Source of the DNA: Woeseiaceae bacterium
GTDB lineage: Bacteria > Pseudomonadota > Gammaproteobacteria > Steroidobacterales > Woeseiaceae
Direction of reading: 5' to 3'
Length of the DNA: 59,008 nt
NCBI GenBank assembly: GCA_021773055.1
Contig: JAJFKV010000034.1
Span: 1-59,008 of the forward strand
This document shows, in pieces, positions 24,915-32,921 of the stretch (its first letter is position 1; the number at the start of each line of letters is the position of its first letter). The position numbers were made by a program, and so were the translations under genes. The notes below the pieces were generated by a model. The model searched no databases and had not been told where the DNA came from. It was given only the letters and a program-made list of their open reading frames with translations.

Positions 24915-25703
24915 ATGTCTGTCAAATCCAACTTGCTGGCTATTGCAGCGACACTCGTGCTGGCCTTTCTGGCACTGCCCAACACTGCTAACGCAACCAT
25001 AGTCCGCGTCCAAACAGTCCTGGGAGACTTCGATATCAATCTGTATGACAACGCGACGCCAGCTACCGTCAACAACTTCCTGGCCTACGTTCAGGTCGGC
25101 GACTATAACGATTCGATTTTTCACAGGTCTGTTACCAGTTTCATATTGCAAAGCGGTGGTTTTCGCACAGATCTGAACGCACAGATCACCAGTATTCCGA
25201 CCAATCCTGCAGTGATCAACGAGCCGGTCTTTGCGAATATTCGCGGCACGATCGCGATGGCGAAACTGGGAAGCGACCCAAACAGTGCGACCAGTCAGTG
25301 GTTTGTTAACCTGGCAAACAACACAGCGAATCTCGATAGCCAGAACGGCGGTTTTACCGTGTTCGGTGAGGTTACCGGCAATGGTATGGCCGTGATTGAC
25401 GCCCTGGCTGCATTACCGAAATTCGCATTCCCAGGAGCTTTGGGCGAATTGCCATTACAGAATTACAGCAGCTCAGATTTCACGAACGGTGTAGCCTTTA
25501 CAAACAGCCACCTCGCTATCGTGACAAGTATTTCTGTCCTTGATTCAACCGTCGACAGCGCTGGTGCAGCGGGCTTGAACCCAACCCCAACCACCGCGAC
25601 AGGTGGTGGAACCACGCCTCCTGCCGGCGGCGGCGGCGGTGGTAGCCTTGGACTATTTGCCCTGATCGGTCTCCTTTTGGTGAATCGAAAGCGACTCTTT
25701 TGA
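24915..25703 (+). CDS. Exported cyclophilin-type peptidyl-prolyl isomerase with GlyGly-CTERM tail
   Basis: The 262-residue protein has a signal peptide (cleavage after LPNTANA), then a cyclophilin domain (VLGDFDINLYDNATPATVNN, SIFHRSV, GTIAMAK and TSQWFVNLANN), which catalyses proline isomerisation. The last 30 residues are a Gly run (GGGGGG), a hydrophobic segment SLGLFALIGLLLV and a basic end NRKRLF, the tripartite GlyGly-CTERM sorting signal normally processed by a rhombosortase. It is therefore expected to be handed to the cell surface or secreted through type II secretion. A Thr/Pro/Gly linker separates the two parts. No rhombosortase gene is in the window. Confidence 0.9.
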   Translation: MSVKSNLLAIAATLVLAFLALPNTANATIVRVQTVLGDFDINLYDNATPATVNNFLAYVQVGDYNDSIFHRSVTSFILQSGGFRTDLNAQITSIPTNPAVINEPVFANIRGTIAMAKLGSDPNSATSQWFVNLANNTANLDSQNGGFTVFGEVTGNGMAVIDALAALPKFAFPGALGELPLQNYSSSDFTNGVAFTNSHLAIVTSISVLDSTVDSAGAAGLNPTPTTATGGGTTPPAGGGGGGSLGLFALIGLLLVNRKRLF

Positions 25704-25737
25704 TACAATTCCGAATTACCTCGTACGGATAATTCCC

Positions 25738-27261
25738 ATGGCCCTCGTAGTCGAAACCAGCATTATCGAATCGCACCTCGCCCGTCTCCAGGAAATGAGA
25801 GATTTTGGCGGTGCGGCGTTAACTATCGGGTTGACCGACGAAGTCATACGAGATTTCCTCGAGAGTGGTTATCGCGAGCTGTCTGTCGCCATCGAACGTG
25901 CCTATGTGGGCTTTCTGGAATACCAAGAGACGCACCCCGACTTTCTGGCGTTGAGCGAGAGCGACCAAATCGGCCAGGCACATGGTGGTTTAACCAATTT
26001 TTACGCTGAAGATGCCGTAAATCCATACGTTGCAGTGAGTGCACTGGGGCCTTGGGTCATTAGCCTGAAGGGCGCTGTCATATACGATTGTGGCGGCTAC
26101 GGCATGCTGGGCCTCGGGCACGCCCCGGATATCGTCCTGGACGCGATGAATCAGCAGCATGTCATGGCTAACATCATGACGGCCAGCGTGAGCCAGGTAG
26201 ATTTCATCGACCGTCTGAACCGTGAAATCGGGCACATGCGATCGGGCGGCAATCCCTTTGCGAGCTTTTTGTGCCTGAACAGCGGTTCGGAGGCGAATTC
26301 GCTGGCTTCGCGCTTCGTCGATATTAATACCCGAACGCTGAGCGATGCCGGCGCTCGATACGTTGGCCGCAAAATTCGCGGGCTAACGTTGCAAGGTAGT
26401 TTTCACGGTCGCACAGACCGCCCTGCCCGTTTTTCGGACTCGTGTGCTCAAACCTACCAAAAGCATTTGGCGTCATACCGTGACAGCGATTACCTGATTA
26501 CAGTTGAGCCGAATAATATTAAGGCGCTCGAAGCAGCATTCATTGACGCAGATAACGACGGGACCTTCATAGAAGCTTTCTTCATGGAACCCGTCATGGG
26601 TGAAGGCAATCCTGGGATGCCGATCGAGCCGGCATTTTATGCTCGTGCCAGAGAATTGACGACAGAGCACGGCACGATGCTCATTATCGACTCGATTCAA
26701 GCCGGACTCCGCGCCCATGGCGTACTGTCAATTGTCGACTACCCGGGATTCCGGGAGCTTGACGCACCTGACATGGAGTCGTATTCGAAAGCGCTGAATG
26801 CCGGCCAGTATCCACTCTCGGTACTCGCGTTGTCTGAAGCGACTGCAGCAATGTACCGCAACGGCCTGTACGGCAATACGATGACCACAAACCCGCGTGC
26901 GCTGGATGTCGCAATCGCGGTTCTGGACTCTTTCAAAGACGAACGTCGTGAAAATATTCGTGCGCGCGGCGAGCAGCTCTTAGAAGGACTAGCAAAATTG
27001 GCCAATGACACCGACGGCGGTGTGACTACTGCTCAGGGTACCGGGTTACTGGCAAGCTGCGCGCTGGCCACTAAATTCAAAACCTGCGGCTCGAACAGCA
27101 TCGAGGATTACCTGCGCAAAAATGGTCTCGGTGTCATTCATGGCGGCGAACGATCCCTGCGCTACACACCGGTATTCGATGCGACCGCTAAGGAAATCGA
27201 TCTGATCATTGCTTTAACGAAAGACGCGCTGCTGAACGGGCCGGTCATAAAGGGCCTCTAA
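25738..27261 (+). CDS. Class III PLP-dependent aminotransferase
   Basis: The 507-residue enzyme has the class III pattern: GGYGMLGLGHAPDIVLDAM near the N-terminus, NSGSEANSLASRF for phosphate binding, a conserved G-SFHGRT motif, IIDSIQAGLRAHG (Asp contacting the PLP nitrogen), and the PLP lysine in SYSKALNAGQYPLS. It transfers an amino group between an omega-amino compound and a keto acid, probably with 2-oxoglutarate. A ~70-residue N-terminal extension precedes the usual start. The substrate cannot be deduced. It starts 34 bases after the cyclophilin stop in the same direction, but the functions look unrelated. It overlaps the stop of the convergent lipoprotein gene by four bases. Confidence 0.9.
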   Translation: MALVVETSIIESHLARLQEMRDFGGAALTIGLTDEVIRDFLESGYRELSVAIERAYVGFLEYQETHPDFLALSESDQIGQAHGGLTNFYAEDAVNPYVAVSALGPWVISLKGAVIYDCGGYGMLGLGHAPDIVLDAMNQQHVMANIMTASVSQVDFIDRLNREIGHMRSGGNPFASFLCLNSGSEANSLASRFVDINTRTLSDAGARYVGRKIRGLTLQGSFHGRTDRPARFSDSCAQTYQKHLASYRDSDYLITVEPNNIKALEAAFIDADNDGTFIEAFFMEPVMGEGNPGMPIEPAFYARARELTTEHGTMLIIDSIQAGLRAHGVLSIVDYPGFRELDAPDMESYSKALNAGQYPLSVLALSEATAAMYRNGLYGNTMTTNPRALDVAIAVLDSFKDERRENIRARGEQLLEGLAKLANDTDGGVTTAQGTGLLASCALATKFKTCGSNSIEDYLRKNGLGVIHGGERSLRYTPVFDATAKEIDLIIALTKDALLNGPVIKGL

Positions 27262-27533
27262 TTCCCGGGCGCCGCGCCCGCCTCGCTCGGGCCGATCGCG
27301 CCACGCTGCATATTTCTTCTGTCCTCCAGGTTCTTCGCTGCAATTTCGTCCCATTCGCGTGCCGACTTGCAGTCCCTCTTTGGCAAGCGCGAACCCACCT
27401 TGGCCTCATTTCGACAAATGATGCGTTCCGGATCTTTTTCGTTGGCCGCAACAGCACCTGGCTCCGGTGAACTCGCACACCCGGCGGCAAACACAAACGC
27501 TGCGGCTACAACGCATACTGATATTGATTTCAT
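27258..27533 (-). CDS. Small lipoprotein of unknown function
   Basis: From the ATG at 27533 the protein is 91 residues, starting MKSISVCVVAAAFVFAAGC with lipobox FAAGC. The mature part (ASSPEPGAVAANEKDP and onwards) contains two Cys (ERIICRNEAK and KRDCKSAREW) that may form a disulfide. It is highly charged and ends in a Gly/Ala-rich tail. I do not recognise a family. The frame also extends five codons upstream to 27548, without SD support. The gene converges on the aminotransferase gene with a four-base overlap of the stops. Confidence 0.75.
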   Translation of the reverse strand: MKSISVCVVAAAFVFAAGCASSPEPGAVAANEKDPERIICRNEAKVGSRLPKRDCKSAREWDEIAAKNLEDRRNMQRGAIGPSEAGAAPGN

Positions 27534-27594
27534 GACAATTAAATCCATTCCAGATTTTGAAAAGTAGTGTGCAAACTACAATACTACATCCAAC

Positions 27595-28059
27595 CTATTC
27601 GTGGAGCTTCATCTCGATCAGGTTGCGTTCGAATCCAAATTTTTCATACGCCCTGACAGCAGGTTCGTTCTCGGCGAACACATCCAGATAGAAGTCGACG
27701 ACACCTTCGCTGCGCGCCCAGGCAAGTAGAGTTTCAATGATGTCTTGAACAACGCCCTGCCCGCGAAAGTCCGGTTCGACGTACATAAGCCCGAGATACG
27801 CATCCCTGTCATGCTGCAGGTAATCCAGAGAAGTTCTAAGAGTGGCATGCCCCGTACCGATCAGTGCGCCGGAACACTCAGCCACAAGCACCAGGGATTG
27901 CTCGCTCACGATCATCGCGGCCATGTCGTAGTAATGAATAGTCCCTGATTTCAGCGTGCTGTTGAATGGTCTCTCTGCTTTCACCACCCCCTGCTCAAAG
28001 CGAAGTATGGTCGCAAGATCCGCCACGGTTGCTTCGCGAATATTGATTTTGGGCGTCAT
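27595..28059 (-). CDS. GNAT-family N-acetyltransferase
   Basis: The 154-residue protein has the GNAT fold: NIREATVADLATILRFEQ at the start, LVLVAECSGALIGTGHA, the acetyl-CoA-binding VEPDFRGQGVVQDIIETLL (R/Q-x2-G-x-G/A) and the C-terminal YEKFGFERNLIEMKLHE. It transfers an acetyl group to an unidentified amine or amino terminus. Its start lies four bases after the stop of the RDD-pilin gene in the same direction, so both should be on one mRNA. Confidence 0.9.
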   Translation of the reverse strand: MTPKINIREATVADLATILRFEQGVVKAERPFNSTLKSGTIHYYDMAAMIVSEQSLVLVAECSGALIGTGHATLRTSLDYLQHDRDAYLGLMYVEPDFRGQGVVQDIIETLLAWARSEGVVDFYLDVFAENEPAVRAYEKFGFERNLIEMKLHE

Positions 28060-28062
28060 AAC

Positions 28063-29139
28063 CTAGTCTCGACACATGGCTGGCAGGTACACAGGTTCGA
28101 TGAATCCGTTCGTGCTGCATTGCCACTCGAAATCTTCGTCGTTCATCGAGGGGCGTAAAACGATAGAACCTCCAACTAATTCCGGTCTTACTGTGAATCT
28201 AATCCGGATTACGCCGTCGCTTTCGAGTTCATAATAACCACCGTCCGGATAGTGCTCTTTGGCGGACACACCCAATTCCGTTTCTGTCGTCGGCCACCGG
28301 CTATTGTGGCGATAATACTCTTCCACCGCGAGCTTCATGCCGGCGACTGCAGATATTGCGTAGTTCGTTCGGTACCGCATGTCACGCTGTGTCCCGATTT
28401 GGATGGCGGTTACGATAAGGAAAATCGGTACTCCCAGAACCAGTAAGTTTCCAAGGATGCTTGGAAACGTTGGCCGCCGTCGTTCTGGCGTTAGGTTTGC
28501 CCCTCTGTTGACTACGATCGAACCAGCCGCGAAATCGTGCGCAGCCTGCCGACCAGGTGTGAGCGCTGCGAGAAAAATAAGTACGAATCCAGGAACCGTA
28601 ATGATAATGAAATACGGATTCGACTGAACTTCGAATATCGAAAAAGCCGAGAAAATCAGTCCGACGAGCAACATGCTTCGTACGAGCGACCTGCCGACAC
28701 CCAGCCTCTGGCCCTGCTCATCAACAACCCGCATGCCCAGCAGCAACTGTGCCGGAGTAGCACGCAACGGCGACGCCCAGAATCCCGTGAAATAGAAAAG
28801 CAAGACCACTCCCGCTGTTACCGTCTGCTCGAGTTCCGTCAAATAGACATGTGCCAGGATGGAGGTGACCGCGAGCTTCGCCAGGCCTATTGCCACCGAG
28901 AAGTCGAGCCCAACCCCAACCATGCGAATCCCGAACTCCGCGAATTGAGCTTTCTTGACAGGCGCTGAGGCTTCCTGATTGGGATCCCTGGCGATCCTGA
29001 CAATCTGTACGACGACATTCGTAAACGCGGCTGCGCCGAGCAAAAACATCCACAGAATATCGAGTTCAAAAGCGACGAAAGTCGCGATTATCCCGGCAAG
29101 CAAAGAAACTCCGCAGCGCTTCGCAATGGTCACCCACAT
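28063..29139 (-). CDS. RDD-family membrane protein fused to a pilin-like domain
   Basis: The 358-residue protein (ATG 29139, GGAGG with six bases spacing) has three parts. An N-terminal pair of membrane segments (about 1-45) is followed by an RDD domain with FWASPLRATPAQLLLGMRVV and further segments to about 200. A last membrane segment (LLVLGVPIFLIVTAIQI, about 225-245) is followed by a region resembling the C-terminal globular domain of type IV pilins: YAISAVAGMKLAVEEYYRHN, then a beta-rich stretch and a likely disulfide between WQCSTNG and PAMCRD. Known RDD proteins are transporters or ion exchangers. A pilin-like extracellular lid on such a protein is unusual. It is followed directly by the GNAT gene. 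Confidence 0.85.
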   Translation of the reverse strand: MWVTIAKRCGVSLLAGIIATFVAFELDILWMFLLGAAAFTNVVVQIVRIARDPNQEASAPVKKAQFAEFGIRMVGVGLDFSVAIGLAKLAVTSILAHVYLTELEQTVTAGVVLLFYFTGFWASPLRATPAQLLLGMRVVDEQGQRLGVGRSLVRSMLLVGLIFSAFSIFEVQSNPYFIIITVPGFVLIFLAALTPGRQAAHDFAAGSIVVNRGANLTPERRRPTFPSILGNLLVLGVPIFLIVTAIQIGTQRDMRYRTNYAISAVAGMKLAVEEYYRHNSRWPTTETELGVSAKEHYPDGGYYELESDGVIRIRFTVRPELVGGSIVLRPSMNDEDFEWQCSTNGFIEPVYLPAMCRD

Positions 29140-29233
29140 AGTCATCCTCCCATCACAAGAGTATGTCGTGACGCAATGGAATTGCCAAATGCACTACTAT
29201 CAATACTCGAAATCCCGATGTGGACCAACAATC

Positions 29234-29977
29234 ATGCAAAAGCTAATCGCAATTCTCCTCCTGGCAGCGTCCCTAAGCCCGGCAATTGCCGCAGAGACGG
29301 AGGGAGATTACCTCTACAAGGTCACCACCGCTCGCGCAGCCAGCGGCTCCCTGTCAGACCTGCTCAACTGGGTCCAGACCTTGAAGGAAAGCGATCATTT
29401 CGCTGCCTCGGGCGAACCAGCGCCATTGGTGATGCGACATTCGCAGGGAGATCAATGGGACCTGCTGATCATCACACCGATGAACAGCTGGGAGACCTAT
29501 TACGCGAGCGCGGCAATCAAGCGCCGCAAGAACGCAGTTCAGGAATATTCGAACTTGCTCGCCGACGGTGCGGCTCTAATCGCCTTTGCAGAAGACCATT
29601 TCGCGTACGGCCCGCCGTTCTCGATCATCCAGGGTGCTTTCGATGAGAATAGCTTCTTCCATATAGAGATGTTCAATGCCGCGCCAGGGAAGTCGGCTGA
29701 GCTTCTTGGTCAACGTCGGATGGAAAACGCCTACCTGGCCGCAACTGGTCAAACCACTAACATGATCTTCTCCCGAGCGGCCGGGTCAGACGTGGATATC
29801 TTTACGATAGGCTTTCATAAAAGTCTGGAGGTGTTTGCAAGGCCCGCCAACGTGACTGATGAAGAAAAGGACGTCGCTGCGAAAGCAGCAGGCTTCGAGG
29901 AACTGGCGGACATATCGTTCCATCTTCGATCCTTGATCAGTGCGCACCACGATACGCTTGCCGTAAAAGTTAACTGA
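29234..29977 (+). CDS. Secreted hypothetical protein (247 aa)
   Basis: The start ATG at 29234 gives a signal peptide MQKLIAILLLAASLSPAIAA. The mature part is acidic, contains no Cys pair and looks like two dimeric alpha-beta-barrel-like repeats (LYKVTTARAASG and FFHIEMFNAAPGKSAELL both sit before helices). The open frame extends far upstream to 28979, but that region covers the start of the divergent RDD-pilin gene and has no signal. Similar proteins occur in marine gammaproteobacteria as uncharacterised secreted proteins; I cannot name a function. It is divergent from the RDD-pilin gene. Confidence 0.75.
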   Translation: MQKLIAILLLAASLSPAIAAETEGDYLYKVTTARAASGSLSDLLNWVQTLKESDHFAASGEPAPLVMRHSQGDQWDLLIITPMNSWETYYASAAIKRRKNAVQEYSNLLADGAALIAFAEDHFAYGPPFSIIQGAFDENSFFHIEMFNAAPGKSAELLGQRRMENAYLAATGQTTNMIFSRAAGSDVDIFTIGFHKSLEVFARPANVTDEEKDVAAKAAGFEELADISFHLRSLISAHHDTLAVKVN

Positions 29978-30078
29978 TTCGGGACCCGATTAAGGCAAAA
30001 ACGTGCGCCAGGTACGGGATTCCAGCCAAATTTCACTGCAAAATTGCTAGTGACTACCGATAACCTCAGGCCAGAAAC

Positions 30079-30321
30079 ATGCTACTACCCGATAGTGTTT
30101 ACCGCCGCCTCCCCCAACTTTGGGCGATCATGGGCGTGCTCCTAGTCATTTTCGCCATCATCGCAATGCCCGACTACAGACTATTCGCCGCGTACATGCT
30201 GGTGGGAATCATTAGCCTGGGGCGTTCTGTCTGGATTCATCAGGCACGCCAACGAGTAGTTCGGCGCGGCGAAGTTACGGTGCTGACGGACACTCAGAAG
30301 ATCGAGCGTAGTATCCAGTAG
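30079..30321 (+). CDS. Small two-pass membrane protein (80 aa)
   Basis: The 80-residue protein has two membrane segments (LWAIMGVLLVIFAIIAM and LFAAYMLVGIISLGRSVWI) and a soluble basic C-terminus (HQARQRVVRRGEVTVLTDTQ). I do not recognise a family. The ATG at 30079 is preceded by CAGGCCAGAAAC, a weak SD. It lies about 100 bases after the secreted hypothetical gene in the same direction and converges on the DMT permease gene. Confidence 0.6.
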   Translation: MLLPDSVYRRLPQLWAIMGVLLVIFAIIAMPDYRLFAAYMLVGIISLGRSVWIHQARQRVVRRGEVTVLTDTQKIERSIQ

Positions 30322-30349
30322 CTCGCTCGGCCCTGGGCCCGATCGGCCA

Positions 30350-31228
30350 CTAGTCTCGTTTTCCGGTAGTCAGCACCAGAAGATTTCCGGCCAATACAAG
30401 TACGAAGCCTGTGATCAGAGTGGTATCGAGCACCAGATCCTCGAACAGTATCGACAAGACCAGGGCTACAACCGGGAACATTACCGCGGCATACCCCGCC
30501 CTGTGAGCACCTATGCGGCCCAATAAAGTCAAATAGGCGCCAAACGCGATTACCGAACCGAAGATAGTCAGGTATGCCAAAGATAAAACGTATGCTGCTG
30601 ACGGGTCGAAAGTAAATTCGTGCCCTTGCGACAGTGCAATCACCGCAGTAAATAAGCCGCCGTAAAGCATGCTCCAGGCGTTCGATTGCACCACCGGTAA
30701 TTTCGAGTTTTGCGCGGCTTGTGATGCCATGTTTCCAAAGGACGCCATAAGTGCACCGATAACAGCCAGGATCGAGCCGAAAAACACGCTGTCTGATAAG
30801 GAAATCTCAGCGACCTGAGGGCCGAACAATACAATAATGCCGACAATACCCAGCAGCGCACCGACATAAATACGCGGCCCCACGCGGACACCGAAAAAGA
30901 CTCGCGAATTGATGATGTTCATCCACAACATCGACGAGAATGCGATTGCCGATAACGCGGATGTGATATGAATCTGAGCCCGATACGCGAGTATGTAGTT
31001 CAGGCAGAACATGAGCAGGCCCATCAAGGCGAACCACTGATGAGATTTTCGATTAAATACTAGTGGCAATCCTTTGATTTTACTCCATAAAAAAAGGATT
31101 GATGCGGACGCCAGATAGCGATAGACAATCGAGACTTCAGGTTCTACGACCCCCAGTTGAAACTCAATTGCGAGCCAGGTCGACCCCCAAATCAGGACTG
31201 CGGTTATGTACAGGAAAACGTTATTCAC
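30350..31228 (-). CDS. EamA/DMT-superfamily permease
   Basis: The 292-residue protein has ten membrane segments arranged as two EamA repeats. The first starts with VFLYITAVLIWGSTWLAIEF; the second includes GSILAVIGALMASFGNMASQ and YLTIFGSVIAFGAYLTLLGR. Such carriers export or import amino acids, nucleobases or other metabolites; the substrate is not readable. The ATG at 31228 is divergent from the PrsW gene, leaving about 90 bases for both promoters. Confidence 0.9.
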   Translation of the reverse strand: MNNVFLYITAVLIWGSTWLAIEFQLGVVEPEVSIVYRYLASASILFLWSKIKGLPLVFNRKSHQWFALMGLLMFCLNYILAYRAQIHITSALSAIAFSSMLWMNIINSRVFFGVRVGPRIYVGALLGIVGIIVLFGPQVAEISLSDSVFFGSILAVIGALMASFGNMASQAAQNSKLPVVQSNAWSMLYGGLFTAVIALSQGHEFTFDPSAAYVLSLAYLTIFGSVIAFGAYLTLLGRIGAHRAGYAAVMFPVVALVLSILFEDLVLDTTLITGFVLVLAGNLLVLTTGKRD

Positions 31229-31317
31229 CGGAGAGCGCCCGCCATTTCATCGTTTGATTCGTCCTATTTGTGACCGGTCGTCAGGAAGATTCAGCAGCAT
31301 ATCTGGATAATGACCGG

Positions 31318-32022
31318 ATGCAACAGATCCTGATTGTTCTACCCGTTGTGGTCCCGGTCCTTTTTTGGGCTGCGTATCACTACCATAAGGACCGGCATCT
31401 CCCTGAGCCGCCGATGAATTTGCTTGTTTGCTTTGGGCTCGGCGTCGCCGCTGCCGCCCTTTCGAAACTAATGTACATCGGTCTTGAGCCGCTCGGTCTG
31501 CGCTTCGACGCAGTAGCCCTGGCCGGCGATAACCCTCTGGGACTGCTTGCTTATGCTTTGCTGGCAATCGGGCCTATTGAGGAACTCGCGAAGTTATTAC
31601 CCTTTGTCTTAGTGGTAGTGCGCTTCAAAGCCTTCGATGAACCTCTGGACGGGATCATTTACGCCTCATTCATCGGACTCGGGTACGCCGCTACAGAGAA
31701 CCTGCATTACCTTGACTACCTAACACCACTGGAATCCGCAGCGCGGGGATTCGCGAGTCCTGTGGTGCACATTCTGTTCGCCTCAATCTGGGCATACTGG
31801 ATAACTCGAGCCTGGCTGAATAAACGCCCGGTCACGAAAGCACTTATTACCGGGTTTTTGCTCGCAGCTTTGCTGCACGGCTTCTACGACTTCCTGGTTT
31901 TGCAAAACCCGAGGTCAGCATTGCCTGTTGCAGCAGTGATGATTGTTACCATCTGGATATGGAGACTATTTATAATGCGTCGCCTGCACCGCGAATCGGT
32001 CAAGGAGTCACCGCGGCAGTAA
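31318..32022 (+). CDS. PrsW-family intramembrane metalloprotease
   Basis: From ATG 31318 the protein has 234 residues and about seven to eight membrane segments. The PrsW active-site motifs are present: EELAKLLPF (EExxK), ATENLHYL (the EN motif), VVHILFASIWAYW (His) and AALLHGFYDFL (His). PrsW enzymes are zinc proteases that cut membrane proteins; in Bacillus the target is an anti-sigma factor. The target here is unknown. A longer reading from GTG 31270 is possible; neither start has a strong SD. It is divergent from the DMT permease and converges on the 58-residue ORF at 32036. Confidence 0.88.
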   Translation: MQQILIVLPVVVPVLFWAAYHYHKDRHLPEPPMNLLVCFGLGVAAAALSKLMYIGLEPLGLRFDAVALAGDNPLGLLAYALLAIGPIEELAKLLPFVLVVVRFKAFDEPLDGIIYASFIGLGYAATENLHYLDYLTPLESAARGFASPVVHILFASIWAYWITRAWLNKRPVTKALITGFLLAALLHGFYDFLVLQNPRSALPVAAVMIVTIWIWRLFIMRRLHRESVKESPRQ

Positions 32023-32035
32023 GACGCCCCGGGAT

Positions 32036-32212
32036 CTAAGCGTTGCGGTTATAAGGATTGCTATCGTCAGTCTCAATCGTTGTATCTTCCAACGACAAGC
32101 CGCCGAGGTTGTCGGGGTCCTCAATGAGATCGGAACATCGCCTCTGGATGTCCGCTAACTTTAAAGAAACATTCGACTGTGACAGTGGAATGTCATCGTA
32201 TTTCTTGCTCAT
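32036..32212 (-). CDS. Small acidic protein (58 aa), unknown function
   Basis: Translating the minus strand from ATG 32212 gives 58 residues, MSKKYDDIPLSQSNVSLKLA followed by DIQRRCSDLIEDPDN and ending SNPYNRNA. The protein is acidic, has one Cys and no membrane segment. CGGAT lies near the start but there is no strong SD. It converges on the PrsW gene with a 13-base gap. The codon use is sensible and the frame is clean, but at this length chance cannot be excluded. Confidence 0.5.
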   Translation of the reverse strand: MSKKYDDIPLSQSNVSLKLADIQRRCSDLIEDPDNLGGLSLEDTTIETDDSNPYNRNA

Positions 32213-32369
32213 CTATCCGGTCCATACTTGATCTGTCTGCATTTGGAGACAGTTAATATGTTGAAGTATAGAGACAGTAAATCCGTCAAAACGTGAACTG
32301 CGTCACACTAAATTTTCGTGAAAATTGGTTTTTCCAGGCCTTATGTCACCTTCAGCTTGCGAAACTCAC

Positions 32370-32400
32370 AAAAAAAGGCCGCTTCCGAGGAAGCGGCCTT
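32370..32400 (-). terminator. Rho-independent terminator
   Basis: A perfect 12-bp stem, AAGGCCGCTTCC (32375-32386) and GGAAGCGGCCTT (32389-32400), closes a two-base GA gap, effectively a tight loop. The A-run at 32370-32376 becomes a T-run on the minus strand, so it ends transcription leaving the gene at 32435-32752. Confidence 0.9.
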
Positions 32401-32434
32401 GTTTATCCAGGCATTTCGCCTGTTCGATCTTGTC

Positions 32435-32752
32435 TCAGGGTTTCAGCTTTTCGTATAAAGCTACGAGAATTACCACCACTGAAGCAGCGGCGTAAAGGCT
32501 ACCCAAGCTACCCATAACTCCAGAGATGTGCTCACCTATTACAGGAACCTCACCCAGGCCGCCGCTGATGCCGGCGACAGATAAGGCGATTGCGGCAATC
32601 AGGACTCGCTGGCGATCTTCTGCGGCAATAAACCAACCACCGACCGCACCGAGAATTGCGATGACCAATCCAGCTTCCGGAAAGCCACTCCAAAGTCCCG
32701 CAACAACCGCGACCAAGACAGCAATCAGCTGAATGATTTTTCCTACACCCAT
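32435..32752 (-). CDS. Small membrane protein (105 aa)
   Basis: The 105-residue protein has three to four membrane segments: IIQLIAVLVAVVAGLWSG, AGLVIAILGAVGGWFIAAED, RVLIAAIALSVAGISGG and MGSLGSLYAAASVVVILVAL. Small Gly residues are frequent in the segments. I do not recognise a family. It stands alone: a strong terminator follows directly and an AT-rich promoter-like region (TTTAAAGTTTTTTATCG, about 32780-32800 on the plus strand) precedes it. The single-gene unit suggests it is well expressed, which is an inference. Confidence 0.7.
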   Translation of the reverse strand: MGVGKIIQLIAVLVAVVAGLWSGFPEAGLVIAILGAVGGWFIAAEDRQRVLIAAIALSVAGISGGLGEVPVIGEHISGVMGSLGSLYAAASVVVILVALYEKLKP

Positions 32753-32921
32753 GAATTTCCCCTTTACGCTTTGTTGTTATTAAAGTTTTTTATCGTACGC
32801 CACAGTGAATCTGCGGTCGGGGACAGTCTAGCAGTAAATTGTGAATACCGTATATTTGTGTAACAACAGTAAGTTAGCTTATATTATTAATGTGCTTTCG
32901 ATTATCATTTAGTCCAATTAT

